Source of the DNA: Urophycis tenuis
Taxonomy: Eukaryota > Chordata > Actinopteri > Gadiformes > Phycidae
Assembly (NCBI GenBank): GCA_036785325.1
Contig: JAXIVH010000025.1
Span: forward strand, 1,666,072 to 1,730,071
Length of the DNA: 64,000 bases
Reading direction: 5' to 3'
The position numbers were made by a program, and so were the translations under genes. Below, in pieces: positions 31,076 to 43,800 of this stretch. Under the pieces are notes generated by a model. The model ran no database searches and was not told the DNA's origin. It saw only the letters and a list, made by a program, of their open reading frames with translations. The first letter of the stretch is position 1, and each line of letters starts with the position of its first letter.

Positions 31076-32336
31076 GACGGCCAGTCACTCTGCCACGACG
31101 CTGAAAACAGTGTCGCAATGACAGATCAATGGCCTCTATTACCAGACAACGATTTTAATCCGTGTGGTTCATCAACGGCCGGTTATACGAAAAGTACTTT
31201 CGCGGACGGTGTGCGGTCCGATGTTGACGGTGGTCCTGCTATGGCTCCATGGACACCGATACAGACCCAAGCCAGCAGAGCAAAATGCTATCCAGGCTAA
31301 CATTCGCGCTTGCCAACTTGAAGCTGGTGAGCTGTCCAAAACCACGGGCTGGCTCTATTCGAAAACAAAGCTACTGACGTCTGCGCCCGATTACTACAGA
31401 ATAAAACAACGTCCAAATGGCGATAGCGGCTAGATGTAACGTATTTTCTACTGACAAATCAATTCGTATCGTCTCTGAGACGGTATTGCGTGTCTTTAAT
31501 AACGGTAAAGCATTCAGTGCACTCTTCTGTTTCTCTCGCAGACGCCATCTTTACCAAGTATGTCTGACTCGATTCTGATTGGCTATCGCGGAGAAGTTTG
31601 CGTCGAACGAGATGTTGATGTCTGACGTCATTCGTGGCTTGTCAATGACATCTGGTGGTGAGGAAATGCTACTTTCGACAACTGTTTGTGGTGCAGGAGA
31701 TACACAACGAAACGGAATAACCCCAAACCTCAAACGCTATCATGTAGACGAGACATGTCAGATAAATGTTTATAGGGTGAGTTTCCCCCGTCATATGTGA
31801 GGTCAGAGGAGTTACCAATTCAATTTGTTTTATCTACTATGAAGTTAGTGTCACTTTGTGATGAATATGCCTAGGCCTACAATTCGACGAGATATAAGGC
31901 AACATGAATATCTAATCTCACTAACATGCATACTGAAATATGTAAAATTGAGTACATTCATTGATTTAAAAAGATGTATAATTTCCAACCAATCCACAAT
32001 ATATTGCTATAAAGCAAAGGGTTGTCACTGTGAACTGTCTATCATACATCCAAGATACAGTGCAACATAATATTCGATAACCAAATTGTTTAATTTATTT
32101 GTAATTATTTAAGCATCTTTCAGTGGATATTATCTTCCTACCAATATTACCATGACATTATATTGTATTTAATTTAAATGTAATATGGTGACATTCCTTC
32201 CAAAACATTTTATTCGTTTGGGGGTTTATCTTATCTTATTTCATTCAATTTTTGATGCAATCAAAGGGTTCCTGCAGCTCATCATATACATGTAAGACAT
32301 CAGACAATATCCACACTCCAAATAGAAGCTTTTCAG

Positions 32337-32522
32337 ACAGGTCGTCATTACTACATGTACACGAAACAACATTCAGCAGAAAACTACGGAGCGCACAGTG
32401 TGGACAGCTCTTCGTCTTCAACCCATCCCTGTTGGTCAGAATTAGGGAGGGCCCTTTGGAAGAGGTTGCTGATCAACTGGTATTTCATTGTTCGGGACCG
32501 TCCACACTTTTTCATCTTCAAG
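32337..32522 (+). other. Candidate orphan exon of 62 codons, unrecognised
   Basis: A 186-bp stretch is bounded by TTTTCAG and by CAAG-GTAAAA, with an uninterrupted phase 0-0 frame. Its peptide includes GRHYYMYTKQHSAENYG, a serine run, and ALWKRLLINWYFIVRDRP followed by HFFIFK. Composition is protein-like, but I do not recognise a family and found no convincing partner exon. It may be part of a small gene divergent from ric1, or chance. Confidence 0.25.
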
Positions 32523-34349
32523 GTAAAACGAAGCAAGTATAAGAAATAAAACTGATGTGGAAGAGATCAGATTACATCACATTCGATTATATTAGATGGG
32601 CAGCATGCCTTATTCATCCCAAGGAAGGGGACATGTAGTTGTTACAGAATGACACAATGAAACAAATAGGCCTATCAATGAATTAACCCTAAATGGACAG
32701 AGACATGCAGTAACAACAATAGGAAGGAAAATATAAACATAATCAAAAATATATTTACTTTGCTAGTATTATGAACGCATAAACACATGATTTATATTAA
32801 AGTACAGTGCAGTAGTACATGTGCATTGAATATATCAGTGAAACATTCAGCCATATAATAAAAGCAGTAAGGCTTTACCTTTGAACTGGCATTTTTGCCC
32901 TGTTGCTGCTGACCGCTTTTTTGAGCAACAGCAACAACAAAGCCGTCAGTCTCCTAGCCAGTCACAGATGCTTCCAACCACTGAAAGAAAAGTTTAACCA
33001 ATTGCAGTTAATTAATTATTTTATTTTTTAGAGATCATCTTACCTTCTTCTCGCTAGAGCCAGGCGATACTCTAGACTTCAACAGGTAACCAAATACAAC
33101 CCCATATAGCGTTTACAGTTTCACACAGCAATCCCATTTTAACTTGAGCTGCATGTTATTTTTTCCATTTTGAGTTTCCTCCTAGAGTAAGCTATAACTT
33201 ATAATAACCTAGCATTATCATCACAGTTGTTATTTTCAACAACTAAAGGGTGATACATTATATTTTCTTCCACATTGATGTTCTACAACAGGCCCATAAC
33301 TCCATAATAGACTTTAAAATATACATACCAAATCCAAGTAGTCACGACATAATTTCACGTCAGGTAAGTTCCTATAGGTTGAGCTCAGTCTATGGTTGAG
33401 CTATGCTGTCCAACCTTGCCCATGAAGTAAGTGGTATGAATGTGGTCAGAGGCCACACATGCCAATGGTACAGGAGTGTGTCACCGGATACTTGGAAGCC
33501 CATACATAACACAGGCGCATACGGGTATGAACATGGGTATGAAAGGCAAAACGTCATGGCCGCGCCCCTTTGTGACGTATGTTTAGGTGACAACTTTGAC
33601 AGGATTGTATGCATTCATTTTGTTAACACGTGTTAACAACCCTTTGCTTTATGGACATATCTAGTCCCTTTCGGCACCTTGCCTGAACCCGATACCTTGA
33701 TAAATGAAAATTGATCGGCTAGCCGTGATGCCCCTGCAGCGCCCCCTCACGGCCAAGTGGATTAATGACCCGACACATTTGCGATACGTTGCTCATCAGG
33801 ATTTATACACGTTTGATAATCCGGACATTACGCAGATTTGTTTTACAATCTGCTACACAACAGCTTTTATGCATTTTCCCTTTGCTCTCCTCATTTGTTG
33901 ACGTTGATTTTCCACCAAAAGTAATTTGTCCCTACCTGTTAGTTATATCAAAGTCCATAAGTGTCTCTGGTTATATGGAGTCGTGGAAATCATGCAGTCA
34001 ATTTCAGTCCGTTTCACAGTAAAAAGACCAGGATCCGCCTGATTTTATAAACTTTTATTATTTTTTAAATCTAGTTTATATGTCATTGCATTGCATCCCA
34101 TGACAAATGTATGTGTAATAATTACATGTCTGATACAGTGGCCATCCTTGGCTCCTCCCTTCCAGCGCCTTCTACCATTGGAAAGACTTTGAATGGCGCC
34201 ACCTCTGCGGCCAAGAAGCACAGTGTGAGCACGGTTGTTATATCACAACAGTTTAAACTTGTAATTGTTTGACGGGAAACGTTTATTACATTACAACCTG
34301 GTCATTATAAAAACGTGAGCAAACCAAGGACACTGTATTTGTTGATGTC

Positions 34350-34470
<121 letters not shown>

Positions 34471-35614
34471 TGTTGTTTAACATCAAACCATATACATAGC
34501 ATACAGTATAGTATTTACTAATGCAATTCTCATCTCTTCATGTCTACAATTAGAATACAAATAGTAGAATTAGGGTTATTATACATATATTATAGGATTT
34601 TATAAACAAATACTTTTTTCATTTCACTGTTTAAGTCCCTGACAGTAGAAATGTCACGCTCTACTTTAGTACAGTATCGACGGGGGTTCTCGATGGGTTC
34701 GAGGCTCTGGCATCACTTGATAGGGTCTGGTCGTTGGGCCACCACAAGTAGCTGCTAACCCATAACGCTCAGTTTTCTCGGCAACATACTTTGGAGTAGC
34801 AGGTTGGTGACTGTTCCACTATAAATTAAATGTCAATACTGTGGTTTGTGTGCTTTATGAACAAAACATGTCAATGATATATTGTTGTTTCCGGCTACGG
34901 TTGTCACGTAAGTCCCAAGTGGAAACATTTTTTCAAAGAAACTGCCATTTCTTCTGTTAGCCAGTTAGCTGTAGCTGTTTTTCTTGCTAGTTGGCAAGAT
35001 GTACACCTTAGCTCAAGTTGTAACGCTTTGCTATTACTGTGTATCACATTGTGTTGCATGCCCTGTTAGTCCAATATGTGAAATGGTATTGTGGCATGGC
35101 CACATTTATCTAAATTAAAGTTAATGACCGCGAAAACGGATGCACTTATGGACAACTTTACTAGTTTAAAGGCAAGGAAAATATAAATAGAACAAATCTT
35201 CATCGTCAACAATGGTTGTTTACAAAACATCGACTGCTATCAGCAGTCCACCACTTACTGCTCGATGCATTGTTTCAGCCTACTTCAGTGTGTTGTTTTC
35301 AATAGGAATAGATTCATTCGTGATCACGGTAGACTGAACATGATGGGACGAACTAACGAAAAACAAAGCTTGCAGCTAAGAAATCCAGGGTCGTATTTCC
35401 TCTTTAAAAAATACCAATTTTTAGTACCCAGCTGTCATGCTCACTGCTAATATCCTTGGCAATGAAATCGGTTGTCTATTTTTTTGTTTGCACAGAGCCC
35501 CATTTAAATGTTCTCAATGTCATCAGTAGCAGGACTATATACACGCTCGCTGTCATGACGCATACACCGAAGTCCTTTTCAAACGCTGCGCTCCTTTCCC
35601 GTTAGGATGTCAGA

Positions 35615-37689
35615 ATGGAGTGTGGCCCAGCCCTGCCAGACAGCCTGGTGCTGGAGATCTTCCTCCATCTACCCCACAATGCTGTGCTGAGCGCCGGCCT
35701 GGCCTGTAGACAGTGGCTGGCTGTCTCCCGAGATGAGTTCCTGTGGAGGGAGCTGTTCTACAGCTACTACCGCATCCCCCGCTCAGTGCCTCGACACCCA
35801 GGTATGTCCATCCCCCCCCCCCCCCCCCCCCCCTCCCAGCCCTATGTTGACCTCTGACCTCTTTAGTGACATCACACATGGGAGTGGAATGTCTGCCACC
35901 AATGCACAAATTGTGGTTTACATTTTGCGGTGGGCCGCCTTCATGTGAAACATTCCCAGGCAGAATCGTGGCAACGAACCGTTTTTGACGCATTACACCG
36001 TGTTCATTATAACAAAACCCAAGTGTTGATTGATTTTCAGATAAAACTAGCTGGCGGTGACCGTGAATACTGTTGACGGTGAATAGTCTTAAACGTGTAG
36101 GTTGTAGCTAAACCCCTGTGTGTGTGCGTGTGCGTGTGCGTGTGTGCAGCCTCAGTGTCGTGGTACAGGGAGTTCAAGCGTCTGTATGACTGCATCCCCT
36201 GCGAGGAGGTGCAGACCCTGACGGAGCACCACGACCAGGTCCTCCACCTGGCCTTCTCCCACCGGGGCCACCGCTTCTCCTCCTGCTCCAAGGACTGCAC
36301 CATCAAGGTACCCGCGTGGGGGAGCACGCTCCTCCTGGCTCACCTGGCTATTGCTGAGGAGGCCATCCTTAAAAATTATTTCTGTTTGCAGTAACAACCC
36401 CCTGTAAGACTCGAGGGGAGAAGGGATGGGTAAAGATCTGGGCACAATTATTCCAGAACTTCGTGTCACGTTATAGCGGTGTCGAGAGATTTCAATGCCT
36501 TTTTTTAATGTATTGCTACAGTGCCTGAACCCGTATAACTTTGAACGGTGACCGCGAACATTTTCTGTACTGCAGCCACACAGCCATCATAACAGACAAG
36601 TGCGAACCATTGATGAAATGAAACGAACCTGTTAATAGTTCATAGTGTGACATGCGTAAACCATGCGCAAACCAATGGTGTAAACATAATCATAGATGAC
36701 GCCGCAGGTTTTTAACTTGGCCTACGTGTGTATGTAGGCAATTTATATTCACAATACTTACTAAAATATAATTAATAGGGTTTTATTGTATTTGCATTAG
36801 TTGTTTGAAGAGTAAAAAAAAACAACGCAAGTTTACAACTGGCAAGTCGGTCAGACTAAAAGGGAAAAAATATATATATTTGGGTCGGTCCTAAATTGAC
36901 AGGGTCGGTCGGGTTACGGCAAACCGAAATGTTTTTAAGGATGGCCTGATAAAAAGTGAGGACGCTGCACTCTGTCCTGTTGTTGTTGTTGTTGTTGTTG
37001 TGGTTGTTGTCGTTTGGAGAAACTGGGTCACGCAGCACTTGGAGTTTTTGCCATTGACTCCAATTGTGAAGGTGTACTCAGCCAGCCTCATTTTGGATCA
37101 GAGTGTTGCCCAATGGCTCAATCTAAAAGCATCACAATGGTCCGTGACCGGCTGTTTACCGTTTCAGTGGTTTAGAAATATGGTCAAATATAAAACTTCC
37201 CTTGATATATAAATATGATATAAATATAACACCGTCCTTCCCTTATGGTTTGTTTTGAACAGTTTGTCCTTCCCGTTATAGCCCATTCGCATGCTTTAAA
37301 GTAAGTCAGTAAAGGAAGTAAAGACATTCCCTTTTTCTTCTGTACACCCCCAGCTGTGGGACACCGAGCGTCCCGATGGCATCATCTCCCTGGTGCACAG
37401 CTCCAGTATGCTCCACTTCAACTGGGCATACACCCAGTTCTCCCAGTTCAACGCCGACGACAGCCTGCTACTGGTGTCTGGGGTCTACCTGGGACCACAC
37501 CAGTCCTCCTCTGGGGAGATCGCAGTCATCAATCTAGGTGGGACACGCACACGCACACACAGACACAGACATACGCACACGCAGACACACACACACACAC
37601 ACAGGCGCGCACAGACACACACAGGCACGCGTACACACACACACATACACATACACATAGTCACAGACACACACAGGCACGCACAGACT

Positions 37690-37721
<32 letters not shown>

Positions 37722-37827
37722 CACGCATACATTTACATTTACATTTAGGGCATTTAGCAGATGCTTTTATCCAAAGCGACCTACAAAGAGTACACTTGTC
37801 ATAAGAAAGTGAAACATTTCAAGCATG

Positions 37828-37867
<40 letters not shown>

Positions 37868-40800
37868 ACAATACACGCACAGGCGCACATATCACAATAC
37901 ACTACAGTTCTGTGCTTTTTAAAAAAAAAAGTGCTCATAGGCGATTTTTCTGAATTGTAATCTCTAAAATAACTGTGCGTCCTCACCACAGACAACTACA
38001 CGCTGCTGTCGCGCGTGCGGAACAAGCCCTACGACGTGTTTGGGTGCTGGCTCAACGAGAGCCACCTCATCTCCGGCAACCTGCACTGGATCGGCAACAT
38101 CACCTCCTGCTCCGTGTTCTGGCTCAACAAAGCCTTCCAGGTCAGACCCCGCACCCTGCTGCGCCTAACCCCGCCCCCTGCTGCTCCTAACCCCGCCCCC
38201 TGCTCGAGCTGCTCCGAGCCCCGGGGGGGCTCGGAGCAGCTCGAGCAGGGGGCGGGGTTAGGAGCAGCAGGGGGCGGGGTTATCCCCCCCCGGTCCCTAT
38301 CCCCCCCCGGACCGGCCGTTTCCGCTAGTCGCCTGGAGGCCATGCCATCCTGCGACTGTGGCTCGTAAATCATTTGAGTTTTCCTTCATATTTGGGAAAT
38401 GTCACAAAAGGTACAGCTGTGATGTTGTCGTTGATTTGTGTTTCGCGTCTGCATTTTAATTAAATACCAACAAAAACTGTCATCGAAAGTCAGGGCCCAA
38501 ATGTCAAGCGAGACGGGCCACTCGTTCTGTAGGGGCTTCTTGTTTGGGTTCCACATCTTGAAAGTCCGTTTTAGTTCTGTGCATCAGATCGCTGTAATTC
38601 GAAGCGTCCAAACATCCTTTGAGTATTCAACATCTAACAATAAGTAATAATGATGATAATAATAATGATAATGAATCTAATCACACAGAACTCAGTTCTG
38701 TATGAATAGCAGCGTATGTCGTTCGAAAGTAGTTCAAGTACTTTCAAACGACATACGCTGCTATTGACCGATTGTTTTGCTACGCCACTACCACCACCAC
38801 CACCCCCACCACCACCACCACCACTGTAGCCCCATGGCCATTTAACTTTCAGGTGTGATATCAGGGCGGTGTATGTCATTGTGAAACCAAAACGGGGAAA
38901 CTCCACCCGCCCGGTAAACGTCGGCCAACAAACCTAGTCTAGTCTCAACAACAATACAGTTCATACCGCCGTCCTGTCTCTGCCGTTCATACCATCCAGC
39001 CCCAGGTCTGGGCGTGGCCAGGCACCTGGTTCTGACTTAATTGTGCGACGCGGGCGGACATGCTTTACACACGGCGTGAGTCAGACGTTTGACACTCATT
39101 ATCCGGTCCCAGGGATGCTTCTTCTGTCTGCCGATCTCCGCCCTGCTGTGAATGGAGTGACATGACGTCAGCTCGTCTTTTAACATTCACCACACTCATG
39201 TGTTCACGATGTGTTTCCGTGAGACCAACCCCCGGTGGACTGGTTCACGATAGTCGGGGTGGGTTGTTTTTCACGGCGTCTGTGTGAATCTCTGGGAAGT
39301 GGGAAAAACGTGCCCTTGAGCGTCGCACTCAGCCCCGGTGTTTGATGCAAGGTCCCGGGAGCTGAGGGTCGTGGGTCTTGGGGGGGGGGGGCATGCGCAG
39401 CTTCTCTGACAACAAGGGGCCAAAGGAGACCAGAAATCTGCCTGTCAGCGATCTGCGACTATCTGTTTTATAGCAAATGAGGCTTGCTTCATGAAACGTG
39501 ATGTTAGGGGCACTCTGTGAACGCAAGATAGCCTTCTAGCCTTTAGGCCTGACTGTCAAATTATTTCACCATCTCATATTTTTCAGTGGAAGTGTTGACG
39601 TAACGGTGCTATTCATGCAGATGGCACACATGGGGGGGGGGCTATGTGTTAGAGGGCTGCATTGGGATTGGGTCCCGCCGGGTCCCGCGGGACCCAACTC
39701 AAATCTCGCGGGAGCGGGCGGTTTGAACTTTGCTGCGGGCGGGAGCGGGCGGCTAAAAAAAACCATTGCGGGATCGGGACGTAGCGACAGGACACAAATC
39801 CGGCACCTCTGGGTTGAGGCGACACACCTGCTATGTTCTCCCCGGTCAAAGCAAGCTGCTTTTCAAAGATAAAACACTTCTCCCTACACACATTAAACAA
39901 GCAACTACTGAGAAATGTGTGGAAGTGTGCTTTCTAGACATACGGCCATATGACTTTGTCGCCGGGGAAGGCTTTGTTGACAGTGCAACACTTTGTTGAT
40001 GTCGCCGCTAAATATGGCAAATTTGATGTAAAAGATGTTTTACCTCATTCAACCACTGTATCCAGACATGTGGCAGCGGAGATAAAGCCGATAAAGCTGA
40101 TTGTGTTAATGTTGCATTAATGTTTCTTATTCGATCACCTCAATCACTGCGTGATTACTTAAAGGTAGAAAAATAAATATAATACAGAAGATGAGAATAG
40201 ATTATGAAAAAGCCTTTATTTAATTAAAAACTAAATGAAAACAATTAAATAGGAGTGCTATTTCTGACCAGTGTGTGCGCCTGGTCACGCCTATTAGTAG
40301 CCTATAAAATGACGTGTTTTCTCCTGCGGGACGGGAGAAGACACAAAATCAATGCGTTTCTATTACTGTGCGGGCATAAATTCTCAAAGTTTTGCGGGTG
40401 CGGGCGGGAGTGGACATACACATTGCGGGAGCGGGCGGGAGTGTAACACACACGTTGCGGGAGCGGGCGGTAATGGTCAGAAATTCAGCGGGAGCCAGCG
40501 GGATGAAGAAAACAGTCCCGCGCAGGGCTCTACTATGTGTTTGTTTTGTATATGTATTTTACATATTCATTCTTCACATTTTGACGATGACTGCGCTAAC
40601 TTCTGGTTATGGTCGCTTGTTACATACATAACAACGAACCAACCACGAATGATGACGCTGTGACAGACAGGGGCGGCCCACGAATCAGATTCAACTCTGA
40701 GCTTCCCGCTTCTAAAGCTGCGGGGTCCACGATCGCCAGTCGTCAGCCCGCCATTCACTCTCTCTCCCCCCCCCCCCCACCCCTGACCCAGGACATCGAG

Positions 40801-43800
40801 TCGGAGAACGTCAACGTGGTCAAGCGGCTCTTCCAGATCCAGAACGTCAACGCCAGCACGGTGCGCACCGTCATGGTGGCCCACTCCCGTCGCCACGACA
40901 ACCCCGACCTGCTGCTGGACTACGAGGCCCAGTCGCTGGCGCGGGCCCAGAGGCAGGGCCGCGCCCGCAAGGGCGAGCCGCACCGGACCCTGCAGTTCGA
41001 CCTGGGCGGCGGCGGCGACAGCGAGGAGGACGAGGGAAGCGAGGAGGAGTGCGGCGGCGACGAAGAGGACGGGGACGGCGGGTGCCGGCGGCGCCAGGGC
41101 CGGTGCACGGCGCGGCCGCCGCAGCCCACGTCTTCTGGCCTGGAGCAGGTGCTGCAGGTGAGGCCGCCGTGAAAGCCCTCCAGTCGCTGCGTCGTTAAAC
41201 GGTCACTGGTGGCGACTCTTTGCTCTTTGGGGGGGGGGGGGGGGGGGGGGACGGTGGCTGAGAGCGGTGGTAGAGCGGGTGAACAGAGCGGGTTGTCCAC
41301 CAACCGTAGGGTCGGCGGTTCGATCCTCTCGATTCCCCCTTCTCCAGCTGTCCACATGTCGAAGTGTCCTTGAGCAAGACACTGAACCCCAACTTGCTCC
41401 CCGGGCTGCTGAACAAAGCAGCCCCACTGCTCCTATGTACCATAGGATGGGTCAAATGCAGAGAACAAATATCGTTCCCATATCTAAAAAAAATACTGGG
41501 AATGGCTGAAATTTAATCTAATCTAATGGTGTCGTAATGCATGTTGTCATATTGGGGGTGGGCTAGAGGGGCTGAGACGTGCTGAGCCTGAGCGAGCTGC
41601 ATACCCGGACACTTTGCACATTTGGCAAATGCAAACGGCGCAACACAGCAATGCAAATGCCATCACGCAAATGCAGAATTTGAATTTGCTGTGGTTTTGG
41701 TTTTTGGTTTTGCATTTCGTACAACACAAACCCTCCCCTCAGGCCTCCGTCGAAGCCACACCCCCAAAACACACATGAAAATGGTTGGATGGATTTATTA
41801 CAGCCCTGCGACAGCTACCAGATGAATTTTTTTTTAGTTAGCATTCGATTTATTGATGTCTGTCGGGAGATGACGATGAACAAGTAAAATATAAACGAAC
41901 CAATGCAACCTTATCAATAAACGGCTCACAATGAAAATAGCAGTGCTACCTGAGTGTAAACTACAATACAAAATAAGTGGACACTTAATTAGTTACATCT
42001 TCTGCTTTGGCTGCACCAGGCCATGCAGACGCCACTCATTAACGGAGCAGCGCCATCTGCTGTACAAACGGTGTATTGCGTAATTAAACTCTAGCTAACG
42101 CCTTCCTAACTTACCTTTTTGTGCCGTCTGTGCCCTCTCTCCCTCTCCTCTGTCCCGCTCCTCTGTCCCTCTCCTCTGTCTCTCTCCTCTTCCCCTCCCC
42201 TCTGTCCCTCCCCTCTGTCCCACTCCTCTGTCTCTCTCCTCTGTCCCTCCCCTCTGTCCCACTCCTCTGTCTCTCTCCTCTCCCCTCTGTCCCACTCCTC
42301 TGTCTCTCTCCTATCTCCCTCCCCTCTGTCCCTCCCCTCTGTCCCTCTCCTCTCTCTTCTGACCCTCCCCTCTGTCCCTCTCCTCTGTCTCTCTCCTCTT
42401 TCCCTCTCTCTCTCTTCTGACCCTCTCCTCTGGTCCTCTCCTCTCTCCTCTGTCCCTCTCTCTCTCCTCTGTCTCTCTCCTCTGTCCCTCTCCTCTGTCC
42501 CTCTCTCTCTCCTCTGTCCCTCTCTCTCTCCTCTGTCTCTCCTCAGCGCTGCCGTAGTGCCGGGTCGGCCGAGCTGGAGGCCGAGGCCAGGGTGGCGCGG
42601 ATGATGGGCCGTGCGTACACCAAGACCCCCGACCCCTCACTCATCGACCCCTCGGCCCCCGGGGAAGGGGAGGACAAGACCTACCTGCTCTTCACCACCG
42701 GGAGCCTTACGTACTCCCCGCACCAGATAGGTACAGTAGCACGGGCCGGACTGGGGGCGGGGGGGGGGGGGAGTCACATGGCGTGAACACATCACGGTGC
42801 ATACGTCGTGGGTGATGTTGTTGTTTGGTGGGCGTGGTGGGCGTCTTGTTGCCTTTGGTTGCGGTCGACCGTGGTATGTACACTCATGCACTTGGATTGG
42901 GTTGTCCAACCACAGCGGTGTCAATGATGGAAGGCTTAATGTTTTCAGGGTTTTTTCGGTTTATAATCAACAACAGGAACACGGCTTGATTACTAATCCA
43001 TTAGTTCAATCCATTAGATGCTCGTTTTTTTTTTTTTTTCAGCAAAGTGAGTTGCAGTGAGGTTCAGCCAGAGTTGACAATACAGTGTCTTGTATTGACC
43101 TTTCCACGAAATCTATCCTGCACATAGCTCTATCTCCTCCTCCTCCTCCTCCTTCTCCTCCACCCACCCACCCTGTGCCTCGGTCCCTCCCCAGGCATCA
43201 AGCGCATCATGCCGGACCAGATGAGCACCAGTGGGCCAGTGCTGGGCGAGGAGCGCAGCTCGGAGGAGTTCTTCGACTCTCTGGACCACGTGATCGACAT
43301 CCACGGGCACATCATAGGCATGGGCCTGTCGCCGGACCACCGGTACGCAGGGGGAGGGGCTCCTCTGTCTCCTGAGACGTGTCACACGCACAGCTCATGA
43401 TGCTGCGGGCCCAAGGGCCTCGCCGGGTCACAAGCGTAGATGATCATGATAAGATGGATAACTATACTGTGTATATATATATAAGTATTATAACGACCAT
43501 AACGACCAGTCGGCCCTTTCATCAGATCGTGGGCACAGAAGGTGAGCAGAGAGCAGAAGTGAGCAGGCAGATGGAAGAAATGTTGAATTTCTCTACCATC
43601 TGGATGTTTCATATGCGTGTCTGGAGATGAAACGACCGCCACGGCTGACTCTCAGTGATTCCACGCAAACCGTTGATAGACACCAGTTCAAACACGAGCA
43701 GCGAGCCGCTCCTTTTGTACTTTGTTCTTTGTCTTTTTATTGAAGGGGTAATTAAACCCCCGTTGTAGCTGCAGCCCGTTTTAGCTGGAGGACCGCCCGG

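Noticed and set aside
42095..42640. Ser/Pro/Leu and Arg/Glu/Gly-rich frames
   Set aside because: They are translations of the CT-rich minisatellite before fbxw5 exon 6.
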